Of a stretch of 64,000 nucleotides of DNA, positions 21,018-31,695 are shown piece after piece. The DNA lies in assembly GCA_030248195.1 (NCBI GenBank), contig JASAND010022311.1:1-64000 (forward strand). Direction: 5' to 3'. A program made the position numbers and the translations under genes. The notes beneath the pieces are model-generated. The model was not told the DNA's origin. It was given only the letters and a program-made list of their open reading frames with translations, and did no database searches. This DNA comes from Trissonchulus latispiculum (taxonomy: Eukaryota; Nematoda; Enoplea; Enoplida; Ironidae). The stretch's first letter is position 1, and the number at the start of each line of letters is the position of its first letter.

Positions 21018-21659
21018 ACTACCGTCCTGCACTTTTCCCTAATTCTCTATTCATAAATTTCTATGGACTAAGATCAGGATGATTCAGGTCTCATAGAGGC
21101 TGGCCTAACCAGTTACTTCGTGATCTTATACCTTATTACTATTAAAATTTTAATTAGTTAACTGGATCCCTCTGACGATGTATCATTCTGGTCCTAGTCC
21201 ACCTCTGGCCCACTGGTAAAAACATCATACGGCGTCCTACACTTTTCCCGCTAATTGTAAAACTAATTCGACCTCTTACTTTTTTCATGGTCAGAGTCTA
21301 AGGGATTAGGGCCGAAAGACTCTGATTAATCTATCAAATTGATCAGTATATATGTATAGAACCAGTAATTAATTTCTTTCTGTATTAGTTTAAATAAGCC
21401 CATCTATCCCATATCCTGTTTTGTTTTTTTTTTTTTTTTTTTTTTGGTGGTTGGCCACATTTTTGGTTTTTTAGGTGGTTAAACAATCATCACGTAAGGC
21501 ATCAAAAAAGGTAAAGGTACCTTAAACATTTATGCGATATCACATTGTGGCTTATAATTTACTTAAGTGCTTCGGGAAACACAGGTACTTTAAATTTTAT
21601 TTGTGGTATAATCGTAATCGTTACCGCTAACTGCGCATATCCCTCCATCTTCTCCTGTC
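21018..21659 (+). other. Naiad 3' non-coding tail with T22 tract
   Basis: No ORF. It includes a T22 run at 21424-21445. It ends in CATCTTCTCCTGTC immediately before the right 42-bp duplication. No convincing SECIS-like stem with an AUGA/GA quartet was found by eye. Confidence 0.6.
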
Positions 21660-21701
21660 TTACATTTGTTGAGTAGTTTCGCTTCAAAGTAGAAGCTTGC
21701 T
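21660..21701. repeat. Right target-site duplication of the Naiad element
   Basis: Identical 42-bp partner of 17823-17864, followed directly by TAACTGGAAGATTGCAC, the continuation of repeat A as seen uninterrupted at 3560. Confidence 0.92.
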
Positions 21702-22086
21702 TAACTGGAAGATTGCACTATAGTTTGACCAAAAAATGTGGAAAGCAAACTATTTTCTAAACAAATTCAAGATAGCTATCATAAAGTATACATTTTCTGA
21801 ACTGTAGTGGTGAGATTAGAGCTGTGGCTTGTTCCATTGGGACCGGAACCGGAAGGATTTTTAGAACCGAAACCGTTAGGATTTGGAAACAGCCGGTTCC
21901 AGACGTAAAAGCTGAGCTTGAACTAAAAATGTTGCCAAATTGCCAAATGTATGATTTGCGAAAGTTGGATTCTGGACTTGTTAGTCATAGTCTGATTCTG
22001 ATGCATGAGTCTAATGTCGCAGCAGCCGAAATTGAAACTGCTAAGCATTGAAACAAATGTAGAATCATTTGGGAATAGAGTTTGGC

Positions 22087-22091
<5 letters not shown>

Positions 22092-22151
<60 letters not shown>
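22092..22151. repeat. AT dinucleotide microsatellite
   Basis: About 30 TA repeats inside repeat A copy 2, expanded compared with copy 1. Confidence 0.9.
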
Positions 22152-22152
<1 letters not shown>

Positions 22153-22318
22153 GAAATTAAGAAATCGAAATTTTTTGAAATTCGAAATAATTCAAAATAT
22201 TCGAATAGTTGTTCACTACATATATATTCAAGAATAGTTAGCGAATAAGTCGATGAACGAAGATTTTAAAAATTTGATTATTCCTAGTTCCTATTTAATA
22301 GTTAATTTAATTAATTTG

Positions 22319-22738
22319 TCAAGAGTACATAATGATAAGAATATGACAGACAAGCGTAACATTCTATGCAGTGAAGGTAAAAACTGCTATGCGCGCTAAC
22401 GGCTGCCCCCCCACGAATTGACCCCCGCTCACATCGCCCATATATGGGAATGTGGTCCAAACAGGGGTCGCTGACTGCTTTACATAATTACACGTTGAAA
22501 TTAATAGCGGCCCAATTTGGGGAGGGGGTTTAAGCGTGTATGTTTAACACTTGCATGTAAAAAACATGCTAAGCGAGTGAGTGACCCCCGTTTGCGACTA
22601 TGTACCCATATAGGGGCGGTGTGAGATGGGGCCAATTTGTGGGGGGGGTCAACCGATAGCGCGCATAGCATAGTTTTGGCCTTCACTGCATAGAGTGTGA
22701 GGCTTGTTATATATACTCTTATCATTATGTACTCTTGA
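22319..22738. mobile_element. CAAGAGTACATAAT-family MITE, member 3
   Basis: Same internal sequence and arms as member 1 (8802-9213), at the same position at the left edge of repeat B. Right flank ATATTAT is shared with member 1; left flanks differ, so the MITE was present before the A+B unit was duplicated or its end served as the unit boundary. Confidence 0.8.
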
Positions 22739-25700
22739 TATTATGGAAAACTTTGGAATTTCTTGCAGCATTTCGACTAAACTGACTCAAGAAAGAATAT
22801 GATGTGTCGGTGGTCCTAGAGTGCTGGTATATTCGCAGAAACTTTGAAAGGCTATAATTTACTCGATTTTTGGAGTTCAACAACAAAATTTTAGATCAGT
22901 TTAAAGTTTAGAATGTGCTTAGGTAGAGTTCGACTGTCTCAATTTAACTGTTCGAGTTGGGCATGCGATAACACGACAACAAGTTATGAACATGGATTCC
23001 ATGAAGTGTGGGAAAGCTAAAGACAACCGTCCAGTTCGGAGACTACACAAGAAACGACTTCCCGAGGGCTATTTTTTCTGAAATTGCTTAATGAAGAACC
23101 AAGCTCAATATTTTGAGAAAAATGTAAGATTGTCCGATTTTCGTCAAAGTTTTCAAGTTTGGATACTAATTTCTCTATAACAAAATCAACAAATACAAAC
23201 CTCTTAAATATAGCCCTCAAAGATTTTCCCGTAATTGTGCGCGTATGCGTAAGCCACTTTCTAATTGCTTGCATGAGTTGAGAGAAACCCCTGTTCAGAA
23301 CAATCTGGTTGGCCATGTTAGTTACCAATTTTCCTAATTTTCAGGAACTTCTTCGGCTCCTGCACTCTTTAGAAATATTCCAGTAGAAACTACAGGAATC
23401 ACTTTTGTAGATGATAAATACAAAAGCTTTTGTAGAAAATATATGTTAAGCATGTTAAGTCTTGTAATTTCTTCAGGACATCGTTGGTAATTTTTACCGG
23501 ATATACTTTGCTAGAATTGATCACAAATTTGACTAGTATTCAATACAAATGGAACTCTGTAGTTTTCACTCGTTTACAGGTTTATTCTACAGGAAAGTAT
23601 CCATACGCTGATAACGCAAACGGCAAACTGAGATATAATGGCGACAGTGAACATAATTTTTAAGATTAAACTAAATACTTTTGAAGACTAGACTGTAAAA
23701 ACTACAGGTTTGGCATCTGATTTCGGATTGTCCAAATAGTTGAACAAATCTGCAGCTTACTCTAGTATTTTCTACAAGAAACTTTTGTAAAAAACTACAG
23801 GTTTCCTTTGTATTTTTACAGGAAATTTCTGTAATTTTTACTATTAGAGAGGCCGGTAAAATATACAAATGCTGCTTTTGTGGAGAACACAGGAAGCTTT
23901 GCTAGTGACAGGAGCACTTTTGTAGAAAACTACAAGATTTCCTGTAATTTCTACAGGAGTCTTTTTATTCCGCCTGGAGGCGGAATCATTGCTTTGGAAA
24001 ATGGATGCTAAACAAGTAGGTATAAAAGGCCGGTCCGACCGCAAAAATGGTGCCATCCCCAGTTCAAATCTAGGGGGAACCTGATCCCCTACTATTACAA
24101 ACAACCACCTTAGCTTCAGGTGCCTACCCAGCACCTTAAAAACTACTAAACCTAGTGAATCACAGTCGAACTGTTTCGACCCCTGCCAAGTGTCTCATCA
24201 GACGGCTTAAGGCTACCGTTACGGTTTTTTATTTTTTGCCTCTTTTATATTCTTTAGCCTCTTTAATATTTGTGCATCTTGTGTGGGCTATGTATACACC
24301 ATTTTTGAGGGCTATATGCATCTTTTTGTGGGCTTTTTTATGTTGTCATGAGCTATATGCTTCTTTTTTCTGTTTTCTTATTAAATTCTATTTTAAACAA
24401 TTTTATAATATCCATAAGCATAACTGGTAATACCATCGTCTAATAAATATCGTTTATCATCAAACGGGGATAAACCCTTCTTATTAACGTGTGCACTATG
24501 CAACTTATGTTTATCACTTCTAATAAAATTCATAGCACAATACATAGTAGACCCTTCAAAAATACGTGAAACATATCATTTCTTGAAACATACATCATTT
24601 CAACATATCATGAAACATATCAATATATCATCATTTCAACAACACTTGTTTGAAATGAACCCCCTTTTTACCACAGACTTTTTAAACCTTTAACCCTCTC
24701 GCTCAAATTCACCCGAATTGGGTAATGCTGTCACGATCTCAACGGAATGTGGTAGTCCCAGCATTATCAGTGAAAAGGAAAGCACCAATGAAACTGTTAC
24801 AGTTACTTCAGTTGTACGGAGATCAGTCTTGTCCCTTGCCGCATTTCAACTACGTACGACAAAACTGAACCTTATGCAACTGCAAACTCAGATGCGACTT
24901 AATTGCTCTTCTAAAATTAAACCAGTTAGGAAATGTTATCTCAATTGTCCGCAATGGAATCGAAAGTCAATTCCTTGAATACTTCGGTTCAAAAATGTGC
25001 AGATTTAGCATCAATAAAAGAAATTATTTTCCTGCGTGCTAATGCAATGCGGCTGGGTGGAAAATCAACTGGCATGAGCAGCAGCAACTTGAGTTCAAAA
25101 ATCCCAGAAAATACCATGAGGATATAGTAAGCAAGCTTTAATAGTTTCAAAACAGTGACTAAAAGCCTTGTAGCAAGCTAAGTTCGGGAGGGATAATCTG
25201 GTGGCCTGAAACTAGAGGCCTTCACGACCTTTCATTTTCAGGCCCGGCCCGGCCCTGCCCGGCCCATAGAATTTTCTGCTCGGTCCAGCCCGGCCCGGCC
25301 CGTTGGAAATTTTTCAACCTCGCTTTATGTTTATGAGCTTAAGGGGGGTACATTTTTGGAAAGTTCATTTTTACATATATTGTTGTTTGAGCGGGATATA
25401 TTAACGAGTTTTTGAAAGTAAAGTCGGATCTCATATGGTTGTTGAATAATTTGACCTCAAAGTTGGGGTGTGCATGTGTTAAACATAGGAATATGGAAAA
25501 GTGGTGATTTTATTTTAGTGCCAAAAAATTTCTCTATGAACGGTCATGACATGAATCTGTATTATTTTGGATTTAAATTGCAGCTATTATCATGAACTGC
25601 GATATCTTGGAAGTGAAACTTTGATTTAGGTCTCTAAAATTTTTTAAAAAATTTTAATTTGAAGTAAACAGTGGAAACTAATCAAAATCCAACGTTTCTT

Positions 25701-25775
25701 GTGGATGAAAAGTAGGGTCATCGAAAAGTATTATATACTGCTCTACTTCAAAGGCCTAAATAAAAATTCTAATTC
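22319..25775. repeat. Anonymous repeat segment B, copy 2
   Basis: Collinear with 8798-12157, including the internal miniature element, the TACAGG stretches, the CATATCA repeats and the short ORFs (23017-23328 on minus; 24718-24978 and 24933-25127 on plus, where one frame of copy 1 is split). Small indels separate the copies, such as an extra GGCCC-rich segment near 25270-25340 here. Copy 2 follows repeat A without interruption. Confidence 0.75.
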
Positions 25776-26627
25776 AAAGGTTTTCGACAAAATTTTAAAA
25801 AGTACGGTTTTTAGTAAATTTGACTGAATTACGACATAAGGATGGACTGCCTCTTTTGCATTTCAAAAATGTGTAGTCATGCCTTTGGATCTTGTAGCAT
25901 AAATTATGCTGACAGCTGTGTTCACTATTTCTCAGTGCGGATCCTCAGACCCCGAATTTCACAAAATAGCGATTTTTCAATTTTTTCAAACTATGGCATA
26001 TTATACACCAATCGAAAGCTCTCAGTGCAGGAATGAATTCTTCTCACAGAACTATGTCTTGCAAATGCTTTTATTTTAAGGTAAGCGCTGTTAAATGTTT
26101 CAAGACAGCAGTGGTAAGCTCTAAACTAAACCAAAATGCTGCCATTTTGAAACTGAAGGTTGGCATAATTGTTACTGATTTATTTATTTTTATTAGTTGG
26201 ATTAGTTTGTTTATCTTAAATTTCGTTTGCTGTTTAGTTTTTGGTTTAGTTTAGAGGCGCTGCCAAAGTTAACTGCTGATGACTGCATATCCCAGTTTTC
26301 TGAAACAGAATTTCAGCCTCCCGGTACATCTACTCCATCCATTCAATACAAAGTGAATGTTGGCTTAATTGTTACTGATTTATTTATTTTTATTATTTGG
26401 ATTAGTTTGTTAATTTTAAATTTCGTTTGCTGTTTAGTTTTTGGTTTAGTTTAGATACTTTGCCAAACTTAGCTGCTGATGACTGCATATCCGAGTTTTC
26501 TGAAATAGAATTTCAGCCTCCCGGTACATCTACTCCCTCCACTCAATCTGCCCACATCTCTTCGATTCGATATATTTGTAATAAGTAAGAAATAAGAAGA
26601 AAGTCATGTAATAAAGCCTGCTTTTCC
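25776..26627. other. Uncharacterised stretch with a ~200-bp tandem duplication
   Basis: The segments beginning GTTGGCATAATTGTTACTG (about 26158) and GTTGGCTTAATTGTTACTG (about 26360) are two tandem copies of a roughly 200-bp unit. In one frame both copies read DDCIS-x-FSE-x-EFQPPGTSTPS, which hints at decayed coding sequence. No splice pattern or known domain could be assigned. Confidence 0.5.
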
Positions 26628-27643
26628 TTAAGGTGCTGGTATCGTTTTGTGCAGTGCTTTTGTGGGTATTTTTTGAAACGCCATAACTTTCGCACTTTTG
26701 TGAGTTGGAAAGAGCTTTATACATCATTTTAAGGCTTATAATATGTAGATTTTCATGAGAGTAAGAAACTAGTAAAAATCCGCAAAAGATAGCGAAAATT
26801 TTCTGACATACTGACATCTGACAGGCTGAATATAGACCGAAAAGTTTTGAACATCGATTTCTCAAAACTATGGAATCAGCCAAAATTTTTTCTTGTGATG
26901 TCCTATAAAGGACATGTGGGCCGAGGGACATTTTTTTGGATTTGGCTCAGCAGGTCTTAACGGTCAAGGAAATCCATTAAATGTGCGGTGACACGAAATT
27001 TTGCAACTTTGCATTGAGTTTTTTCGCAACTGGAGATGTTTTAGCTCAAACCAAGAAAAATGTCCCTCCGCAATGGTGCGAATTCTCATCCTGCCAAAAA
27101 TCACGCTAATTCATTGGGTAGTTTTTGAGAAATCGATGTTCAAAACAAAATAATCGCAGTTTTGCCAAAATGGTTTTTCGGCCAAATCTCTAGCTTAGAG
27201 CAACAAACTTCGGCTAATAGGCATTGATAAAATGTGCAATGAGACTGTGTATCGATCGAGTATAAGTAAACTAAAATTGTCCGTACGGTTTGGTAGTAAT
27301 TTTGAAAAAACTGATTTTCTCGAAAACGGCCATTTTTGGACCCCAAAAACCGTTTTTTGCTTATACTGACTTAACCACAAGAGATAGCTCAAAAGTTGTA
27401 AAAGCAAAAATGTTCATTTTTGTGCCCTCTTTCTAGCTATACCAACCAATCTGGTGTCTCGACTATGTGCTGAGAGAATAATGGCAAAAACCAAAAATTT
27501 CCTATCTTTGCACCTAAAAATGCGGGACTGGTCCCAGGATGTTAAAGAGCACCGAAATAGTATATTTGGAAAGTTTCATCCACTTTCATAAAGAATTAAA
27601 GCCTATAGGGTCAAATTTACACAAAACGATACCAGCACCTTAA
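26628..27643. mobile_element. TTAA-flanked inverted-repeat element, member 1
   Basis: About 1.0 kb. Left end TTAAGGTGCTGGTATCGTTT and right end AAACGATACCAGCACCTTAA are perfect inverted repeats (about 24 bp), with TTAA at both ends as in piggyBac-type duplications. The interior resembles 39473-40487 throughout and has no transposase ORF, so it is non-autonomous. Confidence 0.85.
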
Positions 27644-29100
27644 ACAGGGAATTTGCTTCCATGCCTCAGACGGATACTGACATTTACTATTTAGGAGTCT
27701 TCGAGGAGACTGTTTCAAATTGTTTTGAGCCGAAGTTTTTAACTCAAACAATGTTTTAGGTAAACTAAAGGAAAGCGGAATGAGAAAAATTTGTTAGCTC
27801 GAAAGTTGTTATATATCCTATTTACCAAGGCCAAACTTCAACAGTCCAATGCCAGTGGAAGCCCTCACAAATATAATCAGTGTATTTATCGGAAAAATCC
27901 ACTATATTTCCGCAGTTAGAGTACTGTTACGTGAACTCAACAAATACTACGATGCTGTAATTATTGCTAGCTCCATCCAAACTGCAGAGAGGTTTAAATA
28001 CAACGATAAATGCGATTTGTCGAGCAGTTTTGAATACATCCAATGTGAAGTTGGGCATTTTACCAGCTGTGGCTCAACAAATGGACATTCCTGCTAGCTC
28101 TAATAGTATTGCCCGTGAAGAAACTTCAGTTTAAACGCAGTCGGTTCAATTCATTGTAATCGACCCTATTTCGGCTTACGTCTTCTCTTCTCAAGATTAT
28201 GATGATTATTATTATTCTAAGTTATGAAAGCTTGATAACTGGAAATTTTTTAATTGTGCATTAAGTTTGAATAGTATGCAATTTTTTGATTCCATGATAT
28301 ACTTTGAGAAGAGGAGAATGGTAAACTGGAAATTGCCGATGTAACTAAGATTATCAGCAATAATGTACGTGATGTATAAAATTTTTGTTGATGCTTCTAT
28401 CTGTATTAAGTTGATTTTGCTAAGCTAAGTTTATGCTAACGTGTGTCACATACATACATAATATCCTTTGATTGCTCATTTCATTAAAATTTACTGCACG
28501 CACAGTATTGGTTCAGTTTAAGACTTTAAGTTTAAGCTTCTCGTCTAGGTAACAACACAGTTTCTAAGCATACTGAGTCAGGTTTTGCTGTGAACTAAAT
28601 TCATATGTCTAAGCCGATCAGCAATGCTGACAAAAACATATCTGCAATGTTTACTTGGCAGCGCTGTGACGCCTTTTCTAAAACATGTATGGAAGGATGG
28701 GAATGTGGGCATGTTGAAATTGCAACAAAGTCTTGAGATGAGCTTTTCTGACAGAGTCCGGTTGTGGAGTAGAAATGCCACCTCCAATCAAACTGATGCT
28801 AAACCTTAATGAATTTTTCTGGTTTTCCGCAAATTGCAAGTGCAAGCGGAGTTGGAACATTTGGAAAACTCCTGCTTGTAGAACGTTTTTGAACAGTGCG
28901 CTAAAAGGAATCTAGTTTCTTCCACTAATCTTCCTTCAGAAGTTTCTTCCCAGAAGTTTTAAATTTTAACTGCAAATTTTCATAATCCTCTATGCTGAAA
29001 AATTCATTTTCAGGGCAGCACAGCCGGCACATAAATTGCCGGCGTTATCCAAGACTTATGCAAAGAGAGAGCGCTTTTGTTGATCTGACAAATTGGAGGA
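27644..29100. other. Intergenic stretch without recognised genes
   Basis: No ORF above about 80 codons with recognisable features. A few short frames with cysteine-containing segments (around 28660-28740) were seen but have no supporting splice structure. Probably decayed repeat sequence. Confidence 0.4.
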
Positions 29101-29109
29101 ATCCCACGC

Positions 29110-29960
29110 TGATTATGTATCTGGCAGCTTCTCCCAAATTTTAAATTCCCCCCAAAAATGGATCGGGCCAAATTTTAATTTTTCTGAAAATGCTGCAAAA
29201 ATGAGAATAAAAACAGGGTGGGCTCCCCCATGATAACCCCCCTCACCAAAATACAAAATGAGACTACCCCTCCCCTTCCGGCACTTCCCGAAACAGGATA
29301 CAAAATTAGACTTTTGGCATGCGTACATTCCAGTTCTAAAGTACACATTTTAAAATTTTTGAAAATTTGAGAAAACAGAAAACAGAAATGTGAGAAAACA
29401 GAAAACGGGGGGGCGCCCCTTCCCCCTAAAACAGACATTTTAGTCAGATGATTCAGCATCTAAGCAAAAACTTTTGGCATCCTCTCCTCCCCCATGAATT
29501 TCCCCCCTCCAAAATGGATCGGGGAAAATTTTAAATTTCCTGAAAATGCAGCAAATAAAAAGGGAGCCCCAAATTTTAAATCCCCCCAAAATACACAATG
29601 AGACTATCCCTCCCCTTCCGGCACTTCGCAAAACAGGATACAAAATGAGACTTTTGGCATACGTACATTTCAGTTCTAAAGTACACATTTTAAAATTTGA
29701 GAAAATGTGAGAAAACAGAAAACGGGGGGCTCCCTAAAACGGAAATTTTATTCAGATGATTCAGCATCTAAAGAAAAACTTTAGGCATCTTCTCCTCCCC
29801 CTCCCAAAAATAGATAGTGCCAAATCTTAAACTTTCTGAAAATGCAGCAAATCAAAAAAGGGAGCCCCAAAGTTTAAATTTTCTGAAAATGCAGCAAATG
29901 TAACAAAGAAAGCCCCAACCCTCCCCTCCCCACCCAAGTTTTATCAAATTTTGATAATCG
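29110..29960. repeat. Imperfect tandem repeats of ~300 bp, C-rich
   Basis: Two to three degenerate copies of a unit that contains CCTCCCCTTCCGGCACTTC, AAACAGGATACAAAAT, GACTTTTGGCAT, CAGTTCTAAAGTACACATTT and GAGAAAACAGAAAACGGGG (starting near 29130, 29470 and 29780). Minus-strand ORFs here are low-complexity products of the repeats. Confidence 0.65.
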
Positions 29961-30284
29961 ATCATGCAGCAAATGTATAAAAGAAAGCCCCAACCCTCCC
30001 CTCCACCGCGCTCGTTCAACCTTCCCCAGCTTTTCTGCAGCCGTGCTTTTCTCCCCACTCGTCTAACAAGCAGACGTGGACGTCTATTGCCAAGCGGGGC
30101 AGCTGCATTTGGCTGGTACGAACGTAGCTGCCTTGAGAGTGACTGCGATGCATTTTGTGCCAATAACCGCACGGACCTTACTCGGAGATCAAGTTTTCTG
30201 TCCTTGATCTCCTCTCCTCCTCTTGACAACGGGGAGGTCCACTGACGGACCGCCCACAGCCTGCTCAAAGGTGGTGGGCCAATT

Positions 30285-30760
30285 GCAAAAATAATTAATA
30301 AATATTTAATTAATCTTTAATTAATCATTATTTAGTTAATTAATATTTAATAATAAATTAATATTTAACTAATTAATATTTAATTACTATTTAAATAAAA
30401 ATATTAAACTTGAAGAAATAAGCTTAATCTTGATTTTATGTTTGAAAAACAAAAATCAAAAATCAAAAGTCAAACGCTTGTTTCTTGTTTTTTATTTTTG
30501 TTTTGAAATCAAAAACAAAAATCAAGCGATTGTTTCTTGATTTTCGATTTTTGTTTTTCTGCAAAAACCAACAAACAAAAGCATGTTATTTGTTTTTTGT
30601 TTTTCAGAGAAAAATTCAATGCAGCGACCTATCGGCGGGACAAAATTTTATTGTTGATTGTTAATTTTCGTTTTTCTGCTTCAAAAACAAAAATCAAAAA
30701 ACCTCGTTGATTTTTGTTTTTTGATTTTTCAACATTCCGAAAAATCAAATGATCGCGCAA
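30285..30760. repeat. TTAATTAA-rich tract followed by palindromic AAATCAAAA/TTTTGATTT repeats
   Basis: 30285-30400 is built from ATTAATATTTAATTAAT-like units. 30425-30755 consists of alternating AAAAATCAAAAA and its complement in both orientations, so it can form several local hairpins. Non-coding. Confidence 0.6.
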
Positions 30761-30769
30761 TACACTGAC

Positions 30770-31695
30770 ATAACCGGGCTCACCACATTAACTGAGCTTG
30801 ATTGGCCCAACTAGCCAACAAACTTTACTTGATAAATACTGATCAATGAATTCTTCTGTGTCTTGTATAGAAACTGTAATTGTAATGAATATAAGGCGCT
30901 CTGAGATTTCTTTGGAGGTCAAATTTGTCCTCTAAACTAGATTACTTATACACTCCTTGCTAAGGGACCTTGAAAACTGAACAGTCTGTATTATGAATGA
31001 TTATCCTCATGTTTCATAAACTCATATTTAATAGATCAATATGGATAGTTTCTATCGCGTCCCACATAAACCGCCGAGAATTAAACTAATTTTAATTAAC
31101 TTTAAACTAAGTTAATGCTTCTTCTTCTTCTTTTTGTCCTTCTTTGAAGGTTGTGTAAATTTGATTGTACGAAAAAACCAGTTTATACGTTCCATGCTTT
31201 TACCCAAGATTGGTTACTAGCCACCGCTATATTCACAGTTTCAAGATAAGACATTTTAGATCCTGATAAAAGACACAACTTGTTTTGCAGTGGTTTATAA
31301 AGTGTAAATTTACAGTACTTCCAAGTGCAACTGCGTGTTTAACTTTTTATGCATTTCCGTGGAGTATTATTGCTGCAGCTGTAGTCACGTCTGGTAGCTG
31401 TTTTGTTTTTTTGGCTTCCGTTTGTGGACTGACAACTTGTTAATTAGAGGAGTCACCTTAAAAGGCTACAAACCCGCATATAACACATCTTTCTAGTTCG
31501 TCTCTAAAGTTGTTTTCAAATAAAACAGCTACACTAATCAACTAATCACTAACAATTTAATAGTATTAACTTTTATGCAACAGATAGCAGCTTTGCTCTC
31601 AGTGTGCTTCGCTGAAAGCTATCCACTTTGTTGCATGCACTTACATTTGTCCATGTAATTAATGTTTAGGTCAATTTACTTGCAATATAGCCAAT
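30770..31695 (+). other. Presumed upstream region of the CYP4-like gene
   Basis: No repeat with readable ends and no ORF. It probably contains the promoter and 5' UTR of the P450 gene, but no element can be placed with confidence. Confidence 0.3.

Larger units (their letters stand above)
17865..21659 (+). mobile_element. Penelope-like retroelement, Naiad type (N-terminal GIY-YIG)
   Basis: About 3.8 kb, flanked by a perfect 42-bp direct repeat. One continuous frame, broken only by a TGA at 18890-18892, encodes an N-terminal GIY-YIG endonuclease, a CNC (CxC) linker motif near 19139 and a C-terminal reverse transcriptase. This permuted order, with CCHH residues in the endonuclease and CxC before the RT, is the published signature of Naiad elements of invertebrates (classical Penelope elements carry the endonuclease at the C-terminus). 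The 3' part holds seven GC hairpins (20829-21017), an AT-rich region, a T22 tract and a short tail. No pseudo-LTR copy was recognised. Confidence 0.88.
17553..22318. repeat. Anonymous repeat segment A, copy 2, split by a Naiad element
   Basis: Left part 17553-17864 and right part 21702-22318 together match repeat A copy 1 (3245-4104). The Naiad (17865-21659) and the second half of its 42-bp duplication (21660-21701) lie between them. The right part includes an expanded AT microsatellite (22092-22151) where copy 1 has a short TATATG stretch. The right end abuts repeat B directly. Confidence 0.85.

Noticed and set aside
21040..21130. Possible SECIS element downstream of the Naiad ORF
   Set aside because: An ATGA and a TGAT occur, but the intervening bases do not form a convincing stem with an AA apical loop.
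29852..30268. 138-aa minus-strand ORF
   Set aside because: Low-complexity translation across degenerate tandem repeats; no domain or splice support.
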